Shown: positions 47,369 through 61,598 of the stretch, piece after piece
Position numbering within the stretch: position 1 is the stretch's first letter
How the letters are laid out: every line of letters begins with the position of its first letter
From: Hanleya hanleyi
Lineage: Eukaryota > Mollusca > Polyplacophora > Lepidopleurida > Hanleyidae
NCBI GenBank assembly: GCA_036873755.1
Contig: JAVTVY010020531.1
Location: 18,233-82,232, forward strand
DNA: 64,000 bases
Direction of reading: 5' to 3'
Position numbers and translations under genes: made by a program
Notes under the pieces: generated by a model
Databases searched by the model: none
What the model saw: the letters and a program-made list of their open reading frames with translations, nothing else
Told to the model about the DNA's origin: nothing

Positions 47369-50300
47369 AAGGGTCCAGACCACTATTAAAATTTACATTG
47401 GCGGCAATGTTAAAAAATGTTAACGTAATTGCATCTCCTCGATTGATTAATTAAGTCTCGACTTCCATATTTCGGCCAGAAGTACTTTAATTCAAGTACT
47501 ACAACCGGACAGACTTCTTGACGGGGGTCGCCCATTGAAATTTTGAGTTATGCGCGCTCCTACAAATGACGTCATAATTTTGGCTTTTTTCTCTGCTTTC
47601 AGAAAGCGGCGCACAGGCACCCAAATAGTCCCTCTTAGCAACTCCTTATTATGCCTTGAGTTAAAATCAACATCACAGCGGAACCAACCAAATACCATAC
47701 TCCAATCACCTACCACTGGCCTTCAATTATTCCTCGCAACAGAGACTGGAAAAAATATTGAAAACAATTCACTTCTCTGGCAGAGGTTGCCTAAAGGGGT
47801 TAACGGATCGGCACTATTTTTAATGGTGGTCTGGTACCTACTAGAGTAGGTAATTTTGCTCAATCACCTCCAAACTATGCATGGGTATTCCTTGTTGACT
47901 GGCTAGAAAATGTGAGAAATTTCCGTGAGATTCGCTGAGCGGTTGACGAATTATGGGGCTTCGAATTCATGTACCACAACCTAAATACAACACTTTTTCA
48001 CTTCCTCAGGCAAATTCATAGGTCAACAATGTTATCATGTGTGACTCGAGCAGCCATCACCAGAGACCCAAATAGTAATTACTAAGATGCTCCTCTCATT
48101 TGCCCACATTTCAACACCTGAAACGACCTCTTTAGCCTTTCTCATGAATTATGGTGATTTTTTTACAATGGTACCCCCCAAAACCGCTTATTTTGATCAA
48201 TATTTAAGATTAATGTTTGGTTTTATCATAAAAACAGAATCGTGAAACTATGAAATTTGGAACTGTTTTACGGAAAAACTATTTCTCGTCAAATAAAATC
48301 ACAGAAGTTGCAGCTGAAGAACAGCGCGTTTCAATTATACAACGAATTCTGACCCCACCCCCCAACCAAGTACACCAATAAAGGTTGACCCCTGCCATTT
48401 TTGATCGCCATTAGCCGAGAACGAACGTATCTATTCAAGCCAAACACTTTATTATCACGGAAAAAGTCACTTAAGGTAATCCCTAACCAGCTAAATACCT
48501 AAACCTAAATACAACACTTTTTCACTTCCTCAGACAAATTCATAGGTCAACAATGTTATCATGTGTGACTCGAGCAGCCATCACCAGAGACCCAAATAGT
48601 AATTACTAAGATGCTCCTCTCATTTGCCCACATTTCAACACCTGAAACGACCTCTTTAGCCTTTCTCATGAATTATGGTGATTTTTTTACAATGGTACCC
48701 CCCAAAACCGCTTATTTTGATCAATTTTTAAGATTAATGTTTGGTTTTATCATAAAAACAGAATCGTGAAACTATGAAATTTGGAACTGTTTTACGGAAA
48801 AACTATTTCTGGTCAAATAAAATCACAGAAGTTGCAGCTGAAGAACAGCGCGTTTCAATTATACAACGAATTCTGACCCCACCCCCCAACCAAGTACACC
48901 AATAAAGGTTGACCCCGGCCATTTTTGTTCGCCATTAGCCGAGAACGAACGTATCTATTCAAGCCAAACACTTTATTATCACGGAAAAAGTCACTTAAGG
49001 TAATCCCTAACCACTTCGGCTATTATCTCGTGTTCTCGAGCTCGGCTAAATATGACCAAATGTCCATTAATCCATGCAAAACATGGAAAAATGGAGGTGT
49101 GTCTAGTTAAAACTATACAATATAGCCTCCGTCCAGCGGCTGGAGCACTGTTAGCGGAGTCCCTTGTCATCATTCAACATTACATGGCTGATTGAAGCAG
49201 TGATGAATAGAGTCGCTTCAACTGGGGCTCAATAGGGGTTTAAAGAACACTACCCCTGTCGGCCAATGTACCAATATTCTGATAATTTTGGCCTTTTCAG
49301 AGGACAGCTATAGGAATCCCCCGATTCCTCGATTAGTTACGGGTATTCTCCAGGCATAACTTTGAAGCATGCCCAAATAGCATATTATAGCGAGCGATAT
49401 ATATAGCAGACAACTGTAAAATTTAGAAAACAACCGTGAATAATCTGTAACCAAATCACACAAAAATAGCGTCAAATGTTCTAAAGACAAAGCCACACGT
49501 CGTCTCCGCCCTCACATTGCCTGGCCTTTCTCACATTTCACTAAAACACTTCATAATTCAACCAAAAATACCTAACTTTGGGTGGTCTGCCTTATCCATT
49601 GTCCATTTTTCAACACCAAGTGATCCCAACATCAGCGCAAAACGGAACCCTTTAAGGGTCCAGACCACTATTAAAATTTACATTGGCGGCAATGTTAAAA
49701 AATGTTAACGTAATTGCATCTCCTCGATTGATTAATTAAGTCTCGACTTCCATATTTCGGCCAGAAGTACTTTAATTCAAGTACTACAACCGGACAGACT
49801 TCTTGACGGGGGTCGCCCATTGAAATTTTGAGTTATGCGCGCTCCTACAAATGACGTCATAATTTTGGCTTTTTTCTCTGCTTTCAGAAAGCGGCGCACA
49901 GGCACCCAAATAGTCCCTCTTAGCAACTCCTTATTATGCCTTGAGTTAAAATCAACATCACAGCGGAACCAACCAAATACCATACTCCAATCACCTACCA
50001 CTGGCCTTCAATTATTCCTCGCAACAGAGACTGGAAAAAATATTGAAAACAATTCACTTCTCTGGCAGAGGTTGCCTAAAGGGGTTAACGGATCGGCACT
50101 ATTTTTAATGGTGGTCTGGTACCTACTAGAGTAGGTAATTTTGCTCAATCACCTCCAAACTATGCATGGAGTATTCCTTGTTGACTGGCTAGAAAATGTG
50201 AGAAATTTTCGTGAGATTCGCTGAGCGGTTGACGAATTATGGGGCTTCGAATTCATGTACCACAACCTAAATACAACACTTTTTCACTTCCTCAGACAAA

Positions 50301-53300
50301 TTCATAGGTCAACAATGTTATCATGTGTGACTCGAGCAGCCATCACCAGAGACCCAAATAGTAATTACTAAGATGCTCCTCTCATTTGCCCACATTTCAA
50401 CACCTGAAACGACCTCTTTAGCCTTTCTCATGAATTATGGTGATCTTTTTACAATGGTACCCCCCAAAACCGCTTATTTTGATCAATATTTAAGATTAAT
50501 GTTTGGTTTTATCATAAAAACAGAATCGTGAAACTATGAAATTTGGAACTGTTTTACGGAAAAACTATTTCTCGTCAAATAAAATCACAGAAGTTGCAGC
50601 TGAAGAACAGCGCGTTTCAATTATACAACGAATTCTGACCCCACCCCCCAACCAAGTACACCAATAAAGGTTGACCCCTGCCATTTTTTATCGCCATTAG
50701 CCGAGAACGAACGTATCTATTCAAGCCAAACACTTTATTATCACGGAAAAAGTCACTTAAGGTAATCCCTAACCAGCTAAATACCTAAACCTAAATACAA
50801 CTTTTTCACTTCCTGAGACAAATTCATAGGTCAACAATGTTATTATGTGTGACTCGAGCAGCCATCACCAGAGACCCAAATAGTAATTACTAAGATGCTC
50901 CTCTCATTTGCCCACATTTCAACACCTGAAACGACCTCTTTAGCCTTTCTCATGAATTATGGTGATCTTTTTACAATGGTACCCCCCAAAACCGCTTATT
51001 TTGATCAATATTTAAGATTAATGTTTGGTTTTATCATAAAAACAGAATCGTGAAACTATGAAATTTGGAACTGTTTTACGGAAAAACTATTTCTCGTCAA
51101 ATAAAATCACAGAAGTTGCAGCTGAAGAACAGCGCGTTTCAATTATACAACGAATTCTGACCCCACCCCCCAACCAAGTACACCAATAAAGGTTGACCCC
51201 GGCCATTTTTGTTCGCCATTAGCCGAGAACGAACGTATCTATTCAAGCCAAACACTTTATTATCACGGAAAAAGTCACTTAAGGTAATCCCTAACCACTT
51301 CGGCTATTATCTCGTGTTCTCGAGCTCGGCTAAATATGACCAAATGTCCATTAATCCATGCAAAACATGGAAAAATGGAGGTGTGTCTAGTTAAAACTAT
51401 ACAATATAGCCTCCGTCCAGCGGCTGGAGCACTGTTAGCGGAGTCCCTTGTCATCATTCAACATTACATGGCTGATTGAAGCAGTGATGAATAGAGTCGC
51501 TTCAACTGGGGCTCAATAGGGGTTTAAAGAACACTACCCCTGTCGGCCAATGTACCAATATTCTGATAATTTTGGCCTTTTCAGAGGACAGCTTTAGGAA
51601 TCCCCCGATTCCTCGATTAGTTACGGGTATTCTCCAGGCATAACTTTGAAGCATGCCCCAATAGCATATTATAGCGAGCGATATATATAGCAGACAACTG
51701 TAAAATTTAGAAAACAACCGTGAATAATCTGTAACCAAATCACACAAAAATAGCGTCAAATGTTCTAAAGACAAAGCCACACGTCGTCTCCGCCCTCACA
51801 TTGCCTGGCCTTTCTCACATTTCACTAAAACACTTCATAATTCAACCAAAAATACCTAACTTTGGGTGGTCTGCCTTATCCATTGTCCATTTTTCAACAC
51901 CAAGTGATCTCAACATCAGCGCAAAACGGAACCCTTTAAGGGTCCAGACCACTATTAAAATTTACATTGGCGGCAATGTTAAAAAATGTTAACGTAATTG
52001 CATCTCCTCGATTGATTAATTAAGTCTCGACTTCCATATTTCGGCCAGAAGTACTTTAATTCAAGTACTACAACCGCACAGACTTCTTGACGGGGGTCGC
52101 CCATTGAAATTTTGAGTTATGCGCGCTCCTACAAATGACGTCATAATTTTGGCTTTTTTCTCTGCTTTCAGAAAGCGGCGCACAGGCACCCAAATAGTCC
52201 CTCTTAGCAACTCCTTATTATGCCTTGAGTTAAAATCAACATCACAGCGGAACCAACCAAATACCATACTCCAATCACCTACCACTGGCCTTCAATTATT
52301 CCTCGCAACAGAGACTGGAAAAAATATTGAAAACAATTCACTTCTCTGGCAGAGGTTGCCTAAAGGGGTTAACGGATCGGCACTATTTTTAATGGTGGTC
52401 TGGTACCTACTAGAGTAGGTAATTTTGCTCAATCACCTCCAAACTATGCATGGGTATTCCTTGTTGACTGGCTAGAAAATGTGAGAAATTTTCGTGAGAT
52501 TCGCTGAGCGGTTGACGAATTATGGGGCTTCGAATTCATGTACCACAACCTAAATACAACACTTTTTCACTTCCTCAGGCAAATTCATAGGTCAACAATG
52601 TTATCATGTGTGACTCGAGCAGCCATCACCAGAGACCCAAATAGTAATTACTAAGATGCTCCTCTCATTTGCCCACATTTCAACACCTGAAACGACCTCT
52701 TTAGCCTTTCTCATGAATTATGGTGATCTTTTTACAATGGTACCCCCAAAACCGCTTATTTTGATCAATATTTAAGATTAATGTTTGGTTTTATCATAAA
52801 AACAGAATCGTGAAACTATGAAATTTGGAACTGTTTTACGGAAAAACTATTTCTCGTCAAATAAAATCACAGAAGTTGCAGCTGAAGAACAGCGCGTTTC
52901 AATTATACAACGAATTCTGACCCCACCCCCCAACCAAGTACACCAATAAAGGTTGACCCCTGCCATTTTTGATCGCCATTAGCCGAGAACGAACGTATCT
53001 ATTCAAGCCAAACACTTTATTATCACGGAAAAAGTCACTTAAGGTAATCCCTAACCAGCTAAATACCTAAACCTAAATACAACTTTTTCACTTCCTCAGA
53101 CAAATTCATAGGTCAACAATGTTATCATGTGTGACTCGAGCAGCCATCACCAGAGACCCAAATAGTAATTACTAAGATGCTCCTCTCATTTGCCCACATT
53201 TCAACACCTGAAACGACCTCTTTAGCCTTTCTCATGAATTATGGTGATTTTTTTACAATGGAACCCCCCAAAACCGCTTATTTTGATCAATTTTTAAGAT

Positions 53301-56300
53301 TAATGTTTGGTTTTATCATAAAAACAGAATCGTGAAACTATGAAATTTGGAACTGTTTTACGGAAAAACTATTTCTGGTCAAATAAAATCACAGAAGTTG
53401 CAGCTGAAGAACAGCGCGTTTCAATTATACAACGAATTCTGACCCCACCCCCCCAACCAAGTACACCAATAAAGGTTGACCCCGGCCATTTTTGTTCGCC
53501 ATTAGCCGAGAACGAACGTATCTATTCAAGCCAAACACTTTATTATCACGGAAAAAGTCACTTAAGGTAATCCCTAACCACTTCGGCTATTATCTCGTGT
53601 TCTCGAGCTCGGCTAAATATGACCAAATGTCCATTAATCCATGCAAAACATGGAAAAATGGAGGTGTGTCTAGTTAAAACTATACAATATAGCCTCCGTC
53701 CAGCGGCTGGAGCACTGTTAGCGGAGTCCCTTGTCATCATTCAACATTACATGGCTGATTGAAGCAGTGATGAATAGAGTCGCTTCAACTGGGGCTCAAT
53801 AGGGGTTTAAAGAACACTACCCCTGTCGGCCAATGTACCAATATTCTGATAATTTTGGCCTTTTCAGAGGACAGCTTTAGGAATCCCCCGATTCCTCGAT
53901 TAGTTACGGGTATTCTCCAGGCATAACTTTGAAGCATTGCCCAATAGCATATTATAGCGAGCGATATATATAGCAGACAACTGTAAAATTTAGAAAACAA
54001 CCGTGAATAATCTGTAACCAAATCACACAAAAATAGCGTCAAATGTTCTAAAGACAAAGCCACACGTCGTCTCCGCCCTCACATTGCCTGGCCTTTCTCA
54101 CATTTCACTAAAACACTTCATAATTCAACCAAAAATACCTAACTTTGGGTGGTCTGCCTTATCCATTGTCCATTTTTCAACACCAAGTGATCCCAACGTC
54201 AGCGCAAAACGGAACCCTTTAAGGGTCCAGACCCCTATTAAAATTTACATTGGCGACAATGTTAAAAAATGTTAACGTAATTGCATCTCCTCGATTGATT
54301 AATTAAGTCTCGACTTCCATATTTCGGCCAGAAGTACTTTAATTCAAGTACTACAACCGGACAGACTTCTTGACGGGGGTCGCCCATTGAAATTTTGAGT
54401 TATGCGCGCTCCTACAAATGACGTCATAATTTTGGCTTTTTTCTCTGCTTTCAGAAAGCGGCGCACAGGCACCCAAATAGTCCCTCTTAGCAACTCCTTA
54501 TTATGCCTTGAGTTAAAATCAACATCACAGCGGAACCAACCAAATACCATACTCCAATCACCTACCACTGGCCTTCAATTATTCCTCGCAACAGAGACTG
54601 GAAAAAATATTGAAAACAATTCACTTCTCTGGCAGAGGTTGCCTAAAGGGGTTAACGGATCGGCACTATTTTTAATGGTGGTCTGGTACCTACTAGAGTA
54701 GGTAATTTTGCTCAATCACCTCCAAACTATGCATGGGTATTCCTTGTTGACTGGCTAGAAAATGTGAGAAATTTTCGTGAGATTCGCTGAGCGGTTGACG
54801 AATTATGGGGCTTCGAATTCATGTACCACAACCTAAATACAACACTTTTTCACTTCCTCAGGCAAATTCATAGGTCAACAATGTTATCATGTGTGACTCG
54901 AGCAGCCATCACCAGAGACCCAAATAGTAATTACTAAGATGCTCCTCTCATTTGCCCACATTTCAACACCTGAAACGACCTCTTTAGCCTTTCTCATGAA
55001 TTATGGTGATCTTTTTACAATGGTACCCCCCAAAACCGCTTATTTTGATCAATATTTAAGATTAATGTTTGGTTTTATCATAAAAACAGAATCGTGAAAC
55101 TATGAAATTTGGAACTGTTTTACGGAAAAACTATTTCTCGTCAAATAAAATCACAGAAGTTGCAGCTGAAGAACAGCGCGTTTCAATTATACAACGAATT
55201 CTGACCCCACCCCCCAACCAAGTACACCAATAAAGGTTGACCCCTGCCATTTTTGATCGCCATTAGCCGAGAACGAACGTATCTATTCAAGCCAAACACT
55301 TTATTATCACGGAAAAAGTCACTTAAGGTAATCCCTCACCAGCTAAATACCTAAACCTAAATACAACACTTTTTCACTTCCTCAGACAAATTCATAGGTC
55401 AACAATGTTATCATGTGTGACTCGAGCAGCCATCACCAGAGACCCAAATAGTAATTACTAAGATGCTCCTCTCATTTGCCCACATTTCAACACCTGAAAC
55501 GACCTCTTTAGCCTTTCTCATGAATTATGGTGATTTTTTGACAATGGTAACCCCCCAAAACCGCTTATTTTGATCAATTTTAAGATTAATGTTTGGTTTT
55601 ATCATAAAAACAGAATCGTGAAACTATGAAATTTGGAACTGTTTTACGGAAAAACTATTTCTGGTCAAATAAAATCACAGAAGTTGCAGCTGAAGAACAG
55701 CGCGTTTCAATTATACAACGAATTCTGACCCCACCCCCCAACCAAGTACACCAATAAAGGTTGACCCCGGCCATTTTTGTTCGCCATTAGCCGAGAACGA
55801 ACGTATCTATTCAAGCCAAACACTTTATTATCACGGAAAAAGTCACTTAAGGTAATCCCTAACCACTTCGGCTATTATCTCGTGTTCTCGAGCTCGGCTA
55901 AATATGACCAAATGTCCATTAATCCATGCAAAACATGGAAAAATGGAGGTGTGTCTAGTTAAAACTATACAATATAGCCTCCGTCCAGCGGCTGGAGCAC
56001 TGTTAGCGGAGTCCCTTGTCATCATTCAACATTACATGGCTGATTGAAGCAGTGATGAATAGAGTCGCTTCAACTGGGGCTCAATAGGGGTTTAAAGAAC
56101 ACTACCCCTGTCGGCCAATGTACCAATATTCTGATAATTTTGGCCTTTTCAGAGGACAGCTATAGGAATCCCCCGATTCCTCGATTAGTTACGGGTATTC
56201 TCCAGGCATAACTTTGAAGCATGCCCCAATAGCATATTATAGCGAGCGATATATATAGCAGACAACTGTAAAATTTAGAAAACAACCGTGAATAATCTGT

Positions 56301-56505
56301 AACCAAATCACACAAAAATAGCGTCAAATGTTCTAAAGACAAAGCCACACGTCGTCTCCGCCCTCACATTGCCTGGCCTTTCTCACATTTCACTAAAACA
56401 CTTCATAATTCAACCAAAAATACCTAACTTTGGGTGGTCTGCCTTATCCATTGTCCATTTTTCAACACCAAGTGATCCCAACATCAGCGCAAAACGGAAC
56501 CCTTT
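47369..56505. repeat. satellite units 6-9, long form (2283-2285 bp)
   Basis: Each carries the segment from CCTAAATACAACAC to CCCTAACCA twice, joined by the linker GCTAAATACCTAAA. In unit 6 the repeated segments start at 47980 and 48504. First and second sub-repeats differ at diagnostic sites: the first usually has TTTCTCGTC, CCCTGCC and GATCGCC, the second TTTCTGGTC, CCCCGGCC and GTTCGCC. Confidence 0.9.
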
Positions 56506-59315
56506 AAGGGTCCAGACCACTATTAAAATTTACATTGGCGGCAATGTTAAAAAATGTTAACGTAATTGCATCTCCTCGATTGATTAATTAAGTCTCGACT
56601 TCCATATTTCGGCCAGAAGTACTTTAATTCAAGTACTACAACCGGACAGACTTCTTGACGGGGGTCGCCCATTGAAATTTTGAGTTATGCGCGCTCCTAC
56701 AAATGACGTCATAATTTTGGCTTTTTTCTCTGCTTTCAGAAAGCGGCGCACAGGCACCCAAATAGTCCCTCTTAGCAACTCCTTATTATGCCTTGAGTTA
56801 AAATCAACATCACAGCGGAACCAACCAAATACCATACTCCAATCACCTACCACTGGCCTTCAATTATTCCTCGCAACAGAGACTGGAAAAAATATTGAAA
56901 ACAATTCACTTCTCTGGCAGAGGTTGCCTAAAGGGGTTAACGGATCGGCACTATTTTTAATGGTGGTCTGGTACCTACTAGAGTAGGTAATTTTGCTCAA
57001 TCACCTCCAAACTATGCATGGGTATTCCTTGTTGACTGGCTAGAAAATGTGAGAAATTTTCGTGAGATTCGCTGAGCGGTTGACGAATTATGGGGCTTCG
57101 AATTCATGTACCACAACCTAAATACAACACTTTTTCACTTCCTCAGGCAAATTCATAGGTCAACAATGTTATCATGTGTGACTCGAGCAGCCATCACCAG
57201 AGACCCAAATAGTAATTACTAAGATGCTCCTCTCATTTGCCCACATTTCAACACCTGAAACGACCTCTTTAGCCTTTCTCATGAATTATGGTGATCTTTT
57301 TACAATGGTACCCCCCAAAACCGCTTATTTTGATCAATATTTAAGATTAATGTTTGGTTTTATCATAAAAACAGAATCGTGAAACTATGAAATTTGGAAC
57401 TGTTTTACGGAAAAACTATTTCTCGTCAAATAAAATCACAGAAGTTGCAGCTGAAGAACAGCGCGTTTCAATTATACAACGAATTCTGACCCCACCCCCC
57501 CAACCAAGTACACCAATAAAGGTTGACCCCTGCCATTTTTGATCGCCATTAGCCGAGAACGAACGTATCTATTCAAGCCAAACACTTTATTATCACGGAA
57601 AAAGTCACTTAAGGTAATCCCTAACCAGCTAAATACCTAAACCTAAATACAACACTTTTTCACTTCCTCAGACAAATTCATAGGTCAACAATGTTATCAT
57701 GTGTGACTCGAGCAGCCATCACCAGAGACCCAAATAGTAATTACTAAGATGCTCCTCTCATTTGCCCACATTTCAACACCTGAAACGACCTCTTTAGCCT
57801 TTCTCATGAATTATGGTGATTTTTTTACAATGGAACCCCCCAAAACCGCTTATTTTGATCAATTTTTAAGATTAATGTTTGGTTTTATCATAAAAACAGA
57901 ATCGTGAAACTATGAAATTTGGAACTGTTTTACGGAAAAACTATTTCTCGTCAAATAAAATCACAGAAGTTGCAGCTGAAGAACAGCGCGTTTCAATTAT
58001 ACAACGAATTCTGACCCCACCCCCCAACCAAGTACACCAATAAAGGTTGACCCCTGCCATTTTTGATCGCCATTAGCCGAGAACGAACGTATCTATTCAA
58101 GCCAAACACTTTATTATCACGGAAAAAGTCACTTAAGGTAATCCCTAACCAGCTAAATACCTAAACCTAAATACAACACTTTTTCACTTCCTCAGACAAA
58201 TTCATAGGTCAACAATGTTATCATGTGTGACTCGAGCAGCCATCACCAGAGACCCAAATAGTAATTACTAAGATGCTCCTCTCATTTGCCCACATTTCAA
58301 CACCTGAAACGACCTCTTTAGCCTTTCTCATGAATTATGGTGATTTTTTTACAATGGAACCCCCCAAAACCGCTTATTTTGATCAATTTTTAAGATTAAT
58401 GTTTGGTTTTATCATAAAAACAGAATCGTGAAACTATGAAATTTGGAACTGTTTTACGGAAAAACTATTTCTGGTCAAATAAAATCACAGAAGTTGCAGC
58501 TGAAGAACAGCGCGTTTCAATTATACAACGAATTCTGACCCCACCCCCCAACCAAGTACACCAATAAAGGTTGACCCCGGCCATTTTTGTTCGCCATTAG
58601 CCGAGAACGAACGTATCTATTCAAGCCAAACACTTTATTATCACGGAAAAAGTCACTTAAGGTAATCCCTAACCACTTCGGCTATTATCTCGTGTTCTCG
58701 AGCTCGGCTAAATATGACCAAATGTCCATTAATCCATGCAAAACATGGAAAAATGGAGGTGTGTCTAGTTAAAACTATACAATATAGCCTCCGTCCAGCG
58801 GCTGGAGCACTGTTAGCGGAGTCCCTTGTCATCATTCAACATTACATGGCTGATTGAAGCAGTGATGAATAGAGTCGCTTCAACTGGGGCTCAATAGGGG
58901 TTTAAAGAACACTACCCCTGTCGGCCAATGTACCAATATTCTGATAATTTTGGCCTTTTCAGAGGACAGCTATAGGAATCCCCCGATTCCTCGATTAGTT
59001 ACGGGTATTCTCCAGGCATAACTTTGAAGCATGCCCCAATAGCATATTATAGCGAGCGATATATATAGCAGACAACTGTAAAATTTAGAAAACAACCGTG
59101 AATAATCTGTAACCAAATCACACAAAAATAGCGTCAAATGTTCTAAAGACAAAGCCACACGTCGTCTCCGCCCTCACATTGCCTGGCCTTTCTCACATTT
59201 CACTAAAACACTTCATAATTCAACCAAAAATACCTAACTTTGGGTGGTCTGCCTTATCCATTGTCCATTTTTCAACACCAAGTGATCCCAACATCAGCGC
59301 AAAACGGAACCCTTT
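56506..59315. repeat. satellite unit 10, triple sub-repeat (2810 bp)
   Basis: Three copies of the 525-bp segment. The middle copy has second-type variants in its left part (GGAACCCCCC, AATTTTTAAG) and first-type variants in its right part (CTCGTC, GATCGCC), so it is a hybrid. Confidence 0.9.
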
Positions 59316-61598
59316 AAGGGTCCAGACCACTATTAAAATTTACATTGGCGGCAATGTTAAAAAATGTTAACGTAATTGCATCTCCTCGATTGATTAATTA
59401 AGTCTCGACTTCCATATTTCGGCCAGAAGTACTTTAATTCAAGTACTACAACCGCACAGACTTCTTGACGGGGGTCGCCCATTGAAATTTTGAGTTATGC
59501 GCGCTCCTACAAATGACGTCATAATTTTGGCTTTTTTCTCTGCTTTCAGAAAGCGGCGCACAAACACCCAAATAGTCCCTCTTAGCAACTCCTTATTATG
59601 CCTTGAGTTAAAATCAACATCACAGCGGAACCAACCAAATGCCATACTCCAATCACCTACCACTGGCCTTCAATTATTCCTCGCAACAGAGACTGGAAAA
59701 AATATTGAAAACAATTCACTTCTCTGGCAGAGGTTGCCTAAAGGGGTTAACGGATCGGCACTATTTTTAATGGTGGTCTGGTACCTACTAGAGTAGGCAA
59801 TTTTGCTCAATCACCTCCAAACTATGCATGGGTATTCCTTGTTGACTGGCTAGAAAATGTGAGAAATTTTCGTGAGATTCGCTGAGCGGTTGACGAATTA
59901 TGGGGCTTCGAATTCATGTACCACAACCTAAATACAACACTTTTTCACTTCCTCAGGCAAATTCATAGGTCAACAATGTTATCATGTGTGACTCGAGCAG
60001 CCATCACCAGAGACCCAAATAGTAATTACTAAGATGCTCCTCTCATTTGCCCACATTTCAACACCTGAAACGACCTCTTTAGCCTTTCTTATGAATTATG
60101 GTGATCTTTTTACAATGGTACCCCTCAAAACCGCTTATTTTGATCAATATTTAAGATTAATGTTTGGCTTTATCATAAAAACAGAATCGTAAAACTATGA
60201 AATTTGGAACTGTTTTACGGAAAAACTATTTCTCGTCAAATACAATCACAGAAGTTGCAGCTGAAGAACAGCGCGTTTCAATTTTACAACGAATTCTGAC
60301 CCCACCCCCCAACCAAGTACACCAATAAAGGTTGACCCCTGCCATTTTTGATCGCCATTAGCCGAGAACGAACGTATCTATTCAAGCCAAACACTTTATT
60401 ATCACGGAAAAAGTCACTTAAGGTAATCCCTAACCAGCTAAATACCTAAACCTAAATACAACTTTTTCACTTCCTCAGACAAATTCATAGGTCAACAATG
60501 TTATCATGTGTGACTCGAGCAGCCATCACCAGAGACCCAAATAGCAATTACTAAGATGCTCCTCTCATTTGCCCACATTTCAACACCTGAAACGACCTCT
60601 TTAGCCTTTCTCATGAATTATGGTGATTTTTTTACAATGGAACCCCCCAAAACCGCTTATTTTGATCAATTTTTAAGATTAATGTTTGGTTTTATCATAA
60701 AAACAGAATCGTGAAACTATGAAATTTGGAACTGTTTTACGGAAAAACTATTTCTGGTCAAATAAAATCACAGAAGTTGCAGCTGAAGAACAGCGCGTTT
60801 CAATTATACAACGAATTCTGACCCCACCCCCCAACCAAGTACACCAATAAAGGTTGACCCCGGCCATTTTTGTTCGCCATTAGCCGAGAACGAACGTATC
60901 TATTCAAGCCAAACACTTTATTATCACGGAAAAAGTCACTTAAGGTAATCCCTAACCACTTCGGCTATTATCTCGTGTTCTCGAGCTCGGCTAAATATGA
61001 CCAAATGTCCATTAATCCATGCAAAACATGGAAAAATGGAGGTGTGTCTAGTTAAAACTATACAATATAGCCTCCGTCCAGCGGCTGGAGCACTGTTAGC
61101 GGAGTCCCTTGTCATCATTCAACATTACATGGCTGATTGAAGCAGTGATGAATAGAGTCGCTTCAACTGGGGCTCAATAGGGGTTTAAAGAACACTACCC
61201 CTGTCGGCCAATGTACCAATATTCTGATAATTTTGGCCTTTTCAGAGGACGGCTATAAGAATCCCCCGATTCCTCGATTAGTTACGGGTATTCTCCAGGC
61301 ATAACTTTGAAGCATGCCCCAATAGCATATTATAGCGAGCGATATATATAGCAGACAACTGTAAAATTTAGAAAACAACCGTGAATAATCTGTAACCAAA
61401 TCACACAAAAATAGCGTCAAATGTTCTAAAGACAAAGCCACACGTCGTCTCCGTCCTCACATTGCATGGCCTTTCTCACATTGCACTAAAACACTTCATA
61501 ATTCAACCAAAAATACCTAACTTTGGGTGGTCTGCCTTATCCATTGTCCATTTTTCAACACCAAGTGATCCCAACATCAGCGGAAAACGGAACCCTTT
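59316..61598. repeat. satellite unit 11, long form (2283 bp)
   Basis: Two sub-repeats. It carries several private substitutions (for example ACAAACACCC near 59562 and CCCCTCAAAACC near 60121), more than neighbouring units. Confidence 0.85.
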
